Origin: JACVRW01 sp963728495
GTDB lineage: Bacteria; Actinomycetota; Thermoleophilia; Solirubrobacterales; Thermoleophilaceae
DNA: 64,000 nt
Direction: 5' to 3'
Assembly: GCA_963728495.1 (NCBI GenBank)
Contig: CAVSKI010000006.1
Coordinates: 62,001 to 126,000 of the forward strand
Of this stretch, positions 1 to 10,114 are shown one piece after another (within the stretch, counting starts at the first letter, position 1; every line of letters starts with the position of its first letter). The position numbers and the translations under genes were made by a program. The notes beneath the pieces are model-generated. The model ran no database searches and was not told the origin of the DNA. It was given only the letters and a program-made list of their open reading frames with translations.

Positions 1-1177
1 CGGGGTCGAGAATCGAGGCGGCGGTGATGGCCATCACGGCCACGAAGGACTCCATCAGCATCGCGCCGTAGCCGATCGTGCGTACCTGCGTCTCCTTCTC
101 GATCATCTTCGGAGTGGTGCCCGAAGCGATCAGGGAGTGGAAGCCGGACAGGGCGCCGCAGGCGATGATGATGAAGACGAACGGGAACAGCGCGCCCGCG
201 AACACCGGGCCCTGGCCGTTCGAGGCAAACTCCGTGAAGCGCTCGTTCTGGAGCACCGGCAGCGTCACGAGGATGCCCAGCGCCAACAGCACGATCGTGC
301 CGATCTTCATGAAGGTCGAGAGGTAGTCGCGCGGTGCCAGCAGCATCCAGACGGGCAGGACAGAGGCGGCGAACCCGTACACGACCAAACAGATCACGAG
401 CGTCTCGGGATCGAGCGTGAAGAAGTCGGCCAGGGCGCCGTCGGCCTCCTGCACCCAACCGCCGGCCACGATGGCCAGGAGCAGCAACGCCACGCCGAGC
501 GCCGTGGTCTCCAGCACCCGCCCCGGTCGCAGCACGCGCATGTAGAAGCCCATGAAGAACGCGATCGGGATCGTCATCGCGATCGAGAACGTGCCCCAGG
601 GCGATGCGGTCAGCGCCTGCACCACCACAAGCGCGAGCACCGCGAGCAGGATGATCATGATCGAGAAGACCGCGATGAGGGCCGCGGCACCGCCCACCGG
701 GCCGATCTCGTCGCGCGCCATCTGCCCCAGGCTCTTGCCGTCCCGGCGCATGGAGAAGAAGAGGATCACCATGTCCTGCACGGCGCCGGCGAAGATGACC
801 CCGACGATGATCCAGATGGTGCCCGGCAGGAAGCCCATCTGGGCGGCCAGCACCGGGCCGACCAGTGGGCCTGCGCCGGCGATCGCCGCGAAATGGTGGC
901 CGAACAGCACGCGCCGGTCGGTGGGCTGGAAGTCGTGACCGTTGTCGAGGCGCTCAGACGGCGTGGCCCGCCGGTCGTCGGTCCCGAGCACCTTCTTGGC
1001 GATGAAGCGCGCGTAGAAGCGGTACGCGATCGCGTACGAGCAGACGGCGGCGAAGAGCAGCCAGACCGCTCCGATGTCCTCCCCGCGGGACAGCGCCAGG
1101 ATTCCCCACGCCACCGCGCCGAGCAGACCCACGGCACTCCAGATCAGAACGCTCCGCGGCCGAATCCGCTGTCTCAC
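1..1177 (-). CDS. cstA: Carbon starvation protein CstA-like peptide/pyruvate transporter (C-terminus off window)
   Basis: Inner-membrane permease of the CstA family, known for peptide and pyruvate uptake under carbon limitation. About 392 N-terminal residues are present; the family is usually near 700, so the rest lies beyond the left edge. The translation is a series of hydrophobic segments and carries the family stretches DRRVLFGHHFAAIAGAGPLV and GPVLAAQMGFLPG, and later GALSGFHSLIASGTTPK. The GTG start at 1175-1177 follows an AGGAGGGG ribosome site by about 5 bases. A CRP-like palindrome lies about 33 bases upstream, which fits catabolite-type control. Family assignment is secure; the exact substrate is not. 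Confidence 0.93.
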   Translation of the reverse strand, partial: MRQRIRPRSVLIWSAVGLLGAVAWGILALSRGEDIGAVWLLFAAVCSYAIAYRFYARFIAKKVLGTDDRRATPSERLDNGHDFQPTDRRVLFGHHFAAIAGAGPLVGPVLAAQMGFLPGTIWIIVGVIFAGAVQDMVILFFSMRRDGKSLGQMARDEIGPVGGAAALIAVFSIMIILLAVLALVVVQALTASPWGTFSIAMTIPIAFFMGFYMRVLRPGRVLETTALGVALLLLAIVAGGWVQEADGALADFFTLDPETLVICLVVYGFAASVLPVWMLLAPRDYLSTFMKIGTIVLLALGILVTLPVLQNERFTEFASNGQGPVFAGALFPFVFIIIACGALSGFHSLIASGTTPKMIEKETQVRTIGYGAMLMESFVAVMAITAASILDP

Positions 1178-1209
1178 GATCTCCCCTCCTCGGTGCCGTT
1201 TGCCTCACT

Positions 1210-1225
1210 CGTGACTTTCATCACG
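1210..1225. promoter_or_regulatory. CRP/GlxR-like operator upstream of cstA
   Basis: CGTGA-N6-TCACG, a perfect inverted repeat matching the half-site layout of actinobacterial CRP/GlxR sites (TGTGA-N6-TCACA-like). It sits in the cstA leader, 33 bases before the start codon. Regulation of cstA by CRP is known in enterobacteria; its use here is inferred. Confidence 0.5.
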
Positions 1226-1270
1226 CAACCTGTGAGGGGAGCTACCCGGTTCAGCGCTTCTCAATGCAAA

Positions 1271-1293
1271 GAGGGCGCCTCCCGGGCGCCCTC
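1271..1293 (-). terminator. Stem-loop after the 1320-1790 gene
   Basis: GAGGGCGCC, a 5-base loop, then GGCGCCCTC: a perfect 9-bp GC stem 27 bases past the stop of the minus-strand gene. On the minus strand it is followed by TTTGCATT, a weak T tract. It also separates that gene from the cstA promoter. Confidence 0.6.
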
Positions 1294-1319
1294 TCGGCAA
1301 ACTCAGATAAGCGCTGCGC

Positions 1320-1790
1320 CTAGCCCGTACTCACCGGCTCGCTCGAGCTGGAGCTCGACGAGCTCGAATCGGGCGTGGTGGTGGCGGTGTACTCGAACTC
1401 CTCCTCGGCGCCGAACATGGCGTCGAGCACCTTCTTGCGAAGGCCCTCGCTCAGGGCAAGCGCGGCGGCCGCGCCCACGAGAGCGAGCAGGAACAGCTTG
1501 CGCTTGCGCTTCTTCTTCTTCTTGACCCCGCGCAGCTGGTCGCTCGCCTCCTTGAGAGAGGCCGCAGCATCCTTGAGCTCACGTTGGGTCTTCTTGTCGT
1601 CCAGAGCCTTCGCCGGGCCCTTGCCGTTGATGCGCCCGTACGCGTTCTTGGCGGACACGAAGGCATTGCGCAAGTTGTCACGCAGCTCCGGGTCGTCCAT
1701 CATGCGCTGGACGTACTGGTTCGAGCGGACCGCCTTGCCGGCGGCGAACGCTCCGGCACCGGCCTTTGCGGCCTTTTTCTTTGCTGCCAT
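1320..1790 (-). CDS. Small Lys-rich protein with one membrane segment and Ser tail
   Basis: 156 residues, not recognised as a named family. The N-terminus is Lys/Ala-rich (MAAKKKAAKAGAGAF). The middle is charged and probably helical (residues about 30-85), followed by a very basic KKKKKRKRK stretch and one hydrophobic segment (FLLALVGAAAALAL, about residues 97-112). After an acidic patch the protein ends in a run of about nine serines. The layout suggests a single-pass membrane protein with a basic cytoplasmic side, perhaps binding nucleic acid or the membrane surface. The ATG at 1788-1790 is the natural start; a much longer frame through lon is a shadow. A terminator-like hairpin follows. 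Confidence 0.75.
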   Translation of the reverse strand: MAAKKKAAKAGAGAFAAGKAVRSNQYVQRMMDDPELRDNLRNAFVSAKNAYGRINGKGPAKALDDKKTQRELKDAAASLKEASDQLRGVKKKKKRKRKLFLLALVGAAAALALSEGLRKKVLDAMFGAEEEFEYTATTTPDSSSSSSSSSEPVSTG

Positions 1791-1861
1791 TGCTCTCCTC
1801 GTCTCCGCTTTCCGGTGACACCATACCCGGCTTCGGGCGCTCGGAACCGAAAAGGCCCTGC

Positions 1862-4242
<2,381 letters not shown>

Positions 4243-4246
<4 letters not shown>

Positions 4247-4689
4247 GGGCCTGGATCTCGGATCGGCACGCGGCTCACGTTGTCGTCGGGCTGGGCGAGC
4301 GGGATCTGAACCTCGAGTATTCCGTCCTGGTACGACGCTCGCGCCGACTCCGCCACCACGTCGGCGCCAAGCTCGACCACGCGGCGGAAGGGCCCGTTCT
4401 CGATCTCGATCTGCTGGTAGAGGCGCCCTCCGGCCTGCGCCGATCGCCGTTCGCCCGCTATCAAGAGCTGGCGCCCGCGGATCTCCAGCGCCACGTCAGC
4501 GATGTCCACGCCGGCCAGGTCCGCCTTGACCACCGCGCGGGGCGGATCGTCCACGTAGAACACGTCCACCGAGGGCGAGAAGCCGCGCCCGCGCAGGCCG
4601 GTCTGGCGCTCGAAGACGTCGCCAAACAGCTCGTCGATCTCGCGCCGCATGCGCTCGAAGTTGGCGAACAGGTCGTGGGACTGGGCCAC
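4243..4689 (-). CDS. Hsp20 / alpha-crystallin small heat-shock protein
   Basis: About 148 residues. The N-terminus DLFANFERMRREIDELFGDVF and the alpha-crystallin domain (VDVFYVDDPPRAVVKADLAGV, then the LIAGERR region and the late GILEVQIPL strand) identify an ATP-independent holdase chaperone. It overlaps the lon start by 4 bases, linking holding and degradation of unfolded proteins. I chose GTG at 4687-4689 (VAQSHDLFANF) because residues upstream of it do not look like Hsp20. No clear Shine-Dalgarno site precedes it, so the message may be leaderless; an upstream in-frame start at 4836 is less likely. Confidence 0.9.
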
Positions 4690-4711
4690 GCGGGGAGGAT
4701 AGACACGGCGG

Positions 4712-4727
4712 GTCACACGATGGTGAC
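4712..4727. promoter_or_regulatory. Inverted repeat between divergent hsp20-lon and 5'-nucleotidase
   Basis: GTCAC-N6-GTGAC in the 70-bp divergent region, 23 bases upstream of the hsp20 start. It is not the HAIR motif of HspR (CTTGAGT/ACTCAAG). It could be an operator for either gene; no regulator is assigned. Confidence 0.3.
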
Positions 4728-4759
4728 GCCCTTTGCGCCGATCCGGGAAAGATCGACCC

Positions 4760-6463
4760 ATGCGCACGCTACGCCTGCTCGTTCTCGTCCTGGCCGGTGT
4801 CCTGATGCTTCCGGCGCTCGCCGCGGCCAAGCCCAACGAGGTCGAGGTTCAGTTGCTCGGCCTCAACGACTTTCACGGGCACCTCGAGTCCACCACGCCC
4901 GGGACGATCGCGCCGGACCCGGCCTCGCCGCGAGTGCCCGCGGGTGGCGCCGAGTATCTGGCCACGCACCTGCGCGCCAAGGAAGCCGAGAACAAGAACA
5001 CTCTGATCGTGTCCGCGGGGGACCTGATCGGCGCATCGCCGCTGCTCTCGGCGCTCTTTCACGACGAGCCCACGATCGAGGCCATGAACCAGATCGGGCT
5101 CGACCTCAACGCTGTCGGAAACCACGAGTTTGACGAGGGCGCGGATGAGCTGCGGCGCATGCAGAGGGGCGGTTGCCATCCGGTCGACGGCTGCCAGGAC
5201 GGCACCGGCTTCGGCGGCGCGGACTTCCGCTTTCTGGCCGCCAACGTCGTGCGCGAGACGAGCGGCCGGACCCTCTTCCGGCCCTACTCGATCAAGCGCT
5301 TCAAGGGCGTCAAGGTCGGCTTCATCGGCATGACGCTCGAGGGCACGCCCGATATCGTCTCACCCGCCGGCGTGGCCGGGCTCGACTTCCTCGACGAGGC
5401 CGAGACCGCCAACCGCTACGCGCGCCAGCTGCGCCGCCGTCACGGGGTCCGCGCCGTCGTGGTGCTCCTGCACCAGGGCGGGATCCAGTCCTCGCCCGGC
5501 GGGATCAACGACTGCAACGGCATGTCGGGTGAAATCGTGGACATCGTCGAGCGCACCACCCAGAGGGTCGACCTGTTCATCACCGGCCACACCCACTCGG
5601 CCTACAACTGCGAGATCGACGGGCGGCCGGTTACGAGCGCGAGCTCCTTCGGGCGCCTGTTCACCGACATCGACGTGACGCTCAACCGGCGCTCGCGCGA
5701 CGTGGTCGGGGTGACTGCGAACAACCAGATCGTCACCCAGAACGTGTTCAAGGCCGCCGACGTGTCCGACCTGATCGCGCGCTACACGACAATCGCCGCG
5801 CCCCTGCGCGACCGGGTGATCGGCCGCATAACCGCGGACATCACGCGTACCCCCGACGACTCGGGCGAGAACGCTGCCGGCAACCTGATCGCCGACGCTC
5901 AGCTGGCCGCCACCGCGGCTCCCGACACCGGCGCCGCCGTGGCCGCCTTCATGAACCCGGGCGGCGTGCGTTCGGACTTCACGTTCGCGCAGAGCGGCGC
6001 GGAGGGGGACGGCAACGTCACCTACGGCGAGGCCTTCACCGTGCAGCCCTTCGGCAACTCGCTGGTCACGCTCACGCTCAGCGGCGCGCAGGTGCTCGAG
6101 ATGCTAAAGCAGCAGTGGTGCGCCCAGGAGTTCGCCCGCGTGCTGCTTCCCTCGGCCGGCGTGAGCTACACCTACAGCCTGAGCGCGGCCACGGCGCTGC
6201 TGGGTCAGCCCTGCGAGGGGGCCGCGAACCCGGTGTCGAACCTGACCATCGGCGGTGCGGCCGTGGACCCGGCCGCGAGTTACCGGATCACGGTCAACTC
6301 CTTCCTGGCCGAAGGAGGGGACAGGTTCACCGTGCTGGCCGCGGGCACCGACCGCCTGGGGGGAGCGGTGGACACCGACGCCCTGGAGGCATACATCGCT
6401 CCGTCGCTGACCGGCGCACCGGTGGCACCGCCGGCTCTGAACCGGATCAGCGTCGTGCCCTGA
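4760..6463 (+). CDS. Secreted 5'-nucleotidase / 2',3'-cyclic phosphodiesterase family metallophosphatase
   Basis: 567 residues. Signal peptide MRTLRLLVLVLAGVLMLPAL ends near AAA. The metallophosphatase domain has metal-ligand motifs LNDFHGH, SAGDLIGASP, GNHEFDEG and GHTHSAY. The C-terminal nucleotide-binding domain has NLIADAQ, MNPGGVRSD and YGEAFTVQPFGNS. It likely hydrolyses extracytoplasmic nucleotides to recover phosphate and nucleosides. The ATG at 4760 opens the signal peptide; a TTG nine codons upstream adds only charged residues. A paralogue lies at 56905-58317. Its 3' end overlaps the convergent gene at 6447-7865 by 17 bases. Confidence 0.93.
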   Translation: MRTLRLLVLVLAGVLMLPALAAAKPNEVEVQLLGLNDFHGHLESTTPGTIAPDPASPRVPAGGAEYLATHLRAKEAENKNTLIVSAGDLIGASPLLSALFHDEPTIEAMNQIGLDLNAVGNHEFDEGADELRRMQRGGCHPVDGCQDGTGFGGADFRFLAANVVRETSGRTLFRPYSIKRFKGVKVGFIGMTLEGTPDIVSPAGVAGLDFLDEAETANRYARQLRRRHGVRAVVVLLHQGGIQSSPGGINDCNGMSGEIVDIVERTTQRVDLFITGHTHSAYNCEIDGRPVTSASSFGRLFTDIDVTLNRRSRDVVGVTANNQIVTQNVFKAADVSDLIARYTTIAAPLRDRVIGRITADITRTPDDSGENAAGNLIADAQLAATAAPDTGAAVAAFMNPGGVRSDFTFAQSGAEGDGNVTYGEAFTVQPFGNSLVTLTLSGAQVLEMLKQQWCAQEFARVLLPSAGVSYTYSLSAATALLGQPCEGAANPVSNLTIGGAAVDPAASYRITVNSFLAEGGDRFTVLAAGTDRLGGAVDTDALEAYIAPSLTGAPVAPPALNRISVVP

Positions 6464-7865
6464 GGGCGGCCCGGGCGGCCCAGTAGCCGCCCATGCCGTG
6501 CACTCCGCCGCCCGGCGGAGTCGATGACGAGCACAGATACACCCCGTCGAGCGGCGTCGAGTAGGGAACCGGACGCGCGACCGGGCGCGTGAAGAGCTGG
6601 GTCGGGCTCTGGAGGCCACCGTTGATGTCGCCGCCCACGTAGTTGGGATTGCGCCGCTCCACCTCGGCGCAGTCCATCGCGCAGCGACCGGTGATCAGGT
6701 CGCCGAAGCCGGGTGCGAAGCGCTCGACCTGCGCTTCGATGGCCGCGGTCATGTCGCGCGTGGATCCGTTGGGCACGTGGCAATAGGCCCAGCCGGTGTG
6801 CTTGCCCTCGGGTGCGCGCGAGGGATCGGCCACGGTGGCCTGGACCAGCAATACGAAGGGGCGGTCGGGGTGCTCACCGCGGGCCACCGACTCCTCGGAG
6901 GCCACGACCTCCTCGAACGTGCCGCCGAGGTGCACGGTTCCCGCGCGCCCCGCCTCCGGCGCGCTCCAGGGGATCGGGCCGTCGAGCGCCCAGTCCAGCT
7001 TGAACACGCCGGGGCCGTAGCGATAGCGCTCGAGCGCGCGCCGGTAGCGGCCACCCAGGCGGCCGCCGGCCAGCCCCAGCAGGCCGCGCGGGGTGAGGTC
7101 GAGCAGCACCGGATCGGCGCCCGCCGGCAGCTCGTCGAGCGACCCGACCCTTTGGCCCGTCTCGATCCGCCCGCCGAGCTCGCGCAGGTGCGACGCGAGC
7201 GCATCGGCCAGGCGCTGCGATCCGCCGCGGGCCACGGGCCAGCCCACGGCGTGAGCGCTCACGGCGAGCACCAGCCCGAACGCCGCGCTGAGCGGAGCCC
7301 GCAGCGAGAGCATGGGGTGGGCCATGCAGCCGGCCAGCAGGGCCCGCGCCCGTTCACCCTCGAAGCGCGAGCGCAGGAGCCCCTCGGCCGAGCGGATGGC
7401 GCTGAGCCCGAAACGAGCCAGCAGCGGAGGATGAGCCGGCGGGCGCGGCGGGGCGAGCACACTCTCGAAGAGATCGTCGGCCCGGCGCACGAGCGGCGCG
7501 AGCAGGCGGCGGTAGGCGCTTTCGTCGCCGCCGAGGCCGCGCGCGGTCAGCTCGACCGAGCGCTCGAGCATCACCGCCGACCCGTCGTCCAGCGGATGGG
7601 CCAGCGGCGCGGGTGGGTGGCGCAGCCCGAAGCCGTGGGCGGCCAGGGGAAGGCCGCGCAGGAAGGGCGAGGCCAGGGCCAGCGCGTGCACCGTCGAGCA
7701 GGTGTCGTGCACGTAGCCGGGCAGGGTGAGCTCGGCGGAGCGGCAGCCTCCGCCGAGCGTCTCCTCACCTTCCAGCACCGTTACCGAACGGCCGGCCTGG
7801 GCCAGCGCTATGGCGCCCGCCAGCCCGTTGGGGCCGGACCCGACGACTGTCGCGTCGCCGGGCAG
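6447..7865 (-). CDS. CrtI/phytoene-desaturase-like FAD oxidoreductase, apparent CTG start
   Basis: About 472 residues if it starts at CTG 7865. The N-terminal FAD motif VVGSGPNGLAGAIALAQAG leads into VLEGEETLGGG, typical of the NAD(P)/FAD amine oxidase-like and carotenoid desaturase family. The C-terminus carries the FAD-closing GLQSPTQLFTRP and YLCSSSTPPGGGVHGMGGY. No ATG, GTG or TTG exists in frame between an upstream stop and the dinucleotide motif; the first (7778) would delete it. CTG followed by CCCGGCGAC gives the expected N-terminus (MPGDATVVGSGPNG). The start lies just beyond the stop of the upstream lipoprotein gene. Substrate unknown. Confidence 0.85.
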   Translation of the reverse strand: MPGDATVVGSGPNGLAGAIALAQAGRSVTVLEGEETLGGGCRSAELTLPGYVHDTCSTVHALALASPFLRGLPLAAHGFGLRHPPAPLAHPLDDGSAVMLERSVELTARGLGGDESAYRRLLAPLVRRADDLFESVLAPPRPPAHPPLLARFGLSAIRSAEGLLRSRFEGERARALLAGCMAHPMLSLRAPLSAAFGLVLAVSAHAVGWPVARGGSQRLADALASHLRELGGRIETGQRVGSLDELPAGADPVLLDLTPRGLLGLAGGRLGGRYRRALERYRYGPGVFKLDWALDGPIPWSAPEAGRAGTVHLGGTFEEVVASEESVARGEHPDRPFVLLVQATVADPSRAPEGKHTGWAYCHVPNGSTRDMTAAIEAQVERFAPGFGDLITGRCAMDCAEVERRNPNYVGGDINGGLQSPTQLFTRPVARPVPYSTPLDGVYLCSSSTPPGGGVHGMGGYWAARAALRARR

Positions 7866-7869
7866 CGGG

Positions 7870-8748
7870 TCACCCGCCGACCACGGCCTCGGAGATCATG
7901 CCCTTGACCACGTGTGGCGGTCCGCCGGCCCGGTCGGGGACGAAGCAGAGGAAGGCGTACTTGCCCGCCTCGAGGTCGACATCGATGGACTGCTTCGTGC
8001 CACCCTCGATGACCGCGGTGTTGAAGCTCCGGCTCTCGTCGATCGGCGGCTTGCCCTTTTCGGTCCTGAAGAACGTGCGCACGTCCGCGATCGTGCTGCC
8101 CGGCCTGATCCCGATGCCGGCGATGAAGTGCGGCTCGCCGCCGACGTTGTCGAACAGGACACGGCTCTTGCCCGCCTTGAGGCCGGTCGAGCTGAACTCG
8201 TACTCCGTGGCGTCGACCGTGCCGCCGTCGCTCGCCAATTCGCCGGCGCCGGAGTCGCCGGTTACCTCCAACTCGCTGTTCGCGTCGGAGTCGAGATCGA
8301 CCACGCTGTACTTGCCCGGCGCGAGCTCCTGGGTGACGGTCGCCGTCGTCCCGCTCGGCACGCTCCCCACGCCCCCGGCAGGGACGACCCAATCCGGCAG
8401 TGGCTTGCCGTTCTCTCCCCAGGCGTTGCCCACCTTCAAGGCCTCCGCCGGCGTGTGCCCGTCCTTGGCGAGGATGAGCTGCGCGCCGTGGTCGCCCTTG
8501 GCCGAGTTGGTGAACTCGATCTCGACCACACCCCCCTCGACCGACTTGGGGACGGTGAGGGTGGGCTCCTTGGCCGATCCGCTCACCTCGATCGACAGCT
8601 TGCTCGGCTTGGCCGACTGGCTCTCGCCTCCGCCTCCGCCCGAGTCGCCCTCGTCGTCGTCACTGCCGCAGCCTGCGCCGGCAAAGCCCAGCACAGCCAC
8701 GATCGCGAGCCCAGTGAGACTCGCCCTGCGCCTGTCTACCCCGCTCAT
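7870..8748 (-). CDS. Cupredoxin-like lipoprotein, two repeats
   Basis: About 292 residues. A short basic N-terminus, a hydrophobic segment and the lipobox FAGAGC mark a lipoprotein, followed by an Asp/Gly/Ser linker. Two similar beta-rich units follow (about residues 50-160 and 165-290), the second ending in ESRSFNTAVIEGGTK, ...EAGKYAFLCFVPDR and a final GMISEAVV. This pattern of spaced His, Cys and Met near the C-terminus resembles cupredoxin-like domains, although full copper ligation is not proven. ATG 8748 follows a GGGAGAG ribosome site; the TTG just before it is unlikely. It lies in the minus-strand run between CFA synthase and the CrtI-like oxidoreductase. Confidence 0.8.
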   Translation of the reverse strand: MSGVDRRRASLTGLAIVAVLGFAGAGCGSDDDEGDSGGGGGESQSAKPSKLSIEVSGSAKEPTLTVPKSVEGGVVEIEFTNSAKGDHGAQLILAKDGHTPAEALKVGNAWGENGKPLPDWVVPAGGVGSVPSGTTATVTQELAPGKYSVVDLDSDANSELEVTGDSGAGELASDGGTVDATEYEFSSTGLKAGKSRVLFDNVGGEPHFIAGIGIRPGSTIADVRTFFRTEKGKPPIDESRSFNTAVIEGGTKQSIDVDLEAGKYAFLCFVPDRAGGPPHVVKGMISEAVVGG

Positions 8749-8785
8749 CAACTCTCCCTTGCCCGCCGTTATTGCAAGAGAAAAG

Positions 8786-10105
8786 CTACCTCAGGATCCG
8801 GCGCGGGGCGCCGGCGGCGAGGTCTGGAGTTTGGGGCGCCGGGGCGGGCGTCGTCCCCGACTCCCCCCACCAGGGCCGCAGCGGAACAGCCGAGCGCCCA
8901 TCCGCCCCGGTGCGCACCCCGAGGAACTGGTGGATCTCCACGCGATTGGTCTCAAAGGCGATCCGCGAGACCGCCATGTACAGGCGCCAGGCGCGCGCCC
9001 GGCGCTCGCCCACCTCGGCCACCGCCGGACCCCAGTGGCGCTCGAGGTTGCGCCCCCATTCCCTGAGCGTCATCGCGTAGTGCTCGCGCAGGTTCTCGCT
9101 GTGGCGTACCTCGAAGCCGTGATCGTGCATCGCCCCCACGACCATGGACGGGCCCTGCAGCTCGCCGTCGGGGAAGATGTAGCGGTCGTTGAAGCCGCCG
9201 ATCTTCGTGTTGCGCACGGTCGAGGGCCTGGTGATCGTGTGGTTGAGAATGCGGCCCTCCGGGCGCAGCTTGCCGCTCAGGAAGGTGAAGTGGGCGCCCA
9301 GCTCGGCGCTTCCGATGTGCTCCATGGTCCCCACCGAGGAGATCGCGTCGAAGCCCGTCTCGCGCACGTCGCGGTAGTCGAGGTGGCGGATCTCCGCGCG
9401 GGCGGCGAGGCCCGCCGCGTCGATCGCGCGGCGCGCCCACCCCACCTGTTGCTCGGAGAGCGTGACGCCGAGCGCGCTCACGCCGTAGTGCTCGGCCGCG
9501 TGCCTGATCAGCGCGCCCCAGCCTGCGCCCACGTCGAGTAGCCGCTGTCCGGGGCGCAGGTCGAGCTTGCGGCAGATGAGATCGACCTTCTCGACCTGCG
9601 CTTCGTCGAGGCTGGAGTCCGGCTCGCGGAAGACCGCGCACGAGTAGGTCATGGTGGGCCCGAGGAGACGCTCGTAGAAGCGATTCGAGAGGTCGTAATG
9701 GTGTTCGATCGCCGCCGCGTCGCGCTCGCGCGTGTGCCGGCGCATGCTCCGTCGCCAGGGCGGCGGAGCCTCCTCCTCCGGAATCGGCGGCGGCCGCAGT
9801 GCCGAGCGTCCCAGGCCACGCACCACGCGCAGCACGTCCAGGGGCCGCACGTCGATGCGCCGGTGCGCGAGCAGTCCGGTGAGCGCCGCGTGCAGGTCCC
9901 CGTGGATCTCGAGCGCCCCGGTCACGTACGCGCGTGCCAACCCGAGCTCCCCGGGTGAGGTCAGCAGGTAGCGCAGGGCCAGAGGCGAGCGCAGCTCGAC
10001 CACGGTCTCGGCGCCGCTCGGGCCGGCGGCGCTGCCGTCGTACGCTCGAAAGCCGACGTTCACGTCCTCGTCGACGAGCCGCTGGAAGAAGTCGCTGAGC
10101 TTCAT
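8786..10105 (-). CDS. Cyclopropane-fatty-acyl-phospholipid synthase family methyltransferase
   Basis: 439 residues. Transfers a methylene (or methyl) group from S-adenosylmethionine to double bonds of membrane phospholipid acyl chains. After an N-terminal lipid-binding region, the catalytic domain shows HHYDLSNRFYERLLG, the SAM motif LLDVGAGWGALIRHAAEHYG, GVTLSEQQ, and the SVGTMEHIG and NHTITRPS stretches usual in the family. ATG 10105 lies 9 bases past the GMC oxidoreductase stop, so the two are probably one operon. Its product could equally be a methyl-branched or cyclopropanated lipid. Confidence 0.93.
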   Translation of the reverse strand: MKLSDFFQRLVDEDVNVGFRAYDGSAAGPSGAETVVELRSPLALRYLLTSPGELGLARAYVTGALEIHGDLHAALTGLLAHRRIDVRPLDVLRVVRGLGRSALRPPPIPEEEAPPPWRRSMRRHTRERDAAAIEHHYDLSNRFYERLLGPTMTYSCAVFREPDSSLDEAQVEKVDLICRKLDLRPGQRLLDVGAGWGALIRHAAEHYGVSALGVTLSEQQVGWARRAIDAAGLAARAEIRHLDYRDVRETGFDAISSVGTMEHIGSAELGAHFTFLSGKLRPEGRILNHTITRPSTVRNTKIGGFNDRYIFPDGELQGPSMVVGAMHDHGFEVRHSENLREHYAMTLREWGRNLERHWGPAVAEVGERRARAWRLYMAVSRIAFETNRVEIHQFLGVRTGADGRSAVPLRPWWGESGTTPAPAPQTPDLAAGAPRRILR

Positions 10106-10114
10106 GTGATCACC

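Noticed and set aside
137..1525. 462-residue open frame on the plus strand
   Set aside because: It is antisense to cstA and the 1320-1790 gene and has His/Arg/Glu/Gln-rich shadow composition with no domain motif.
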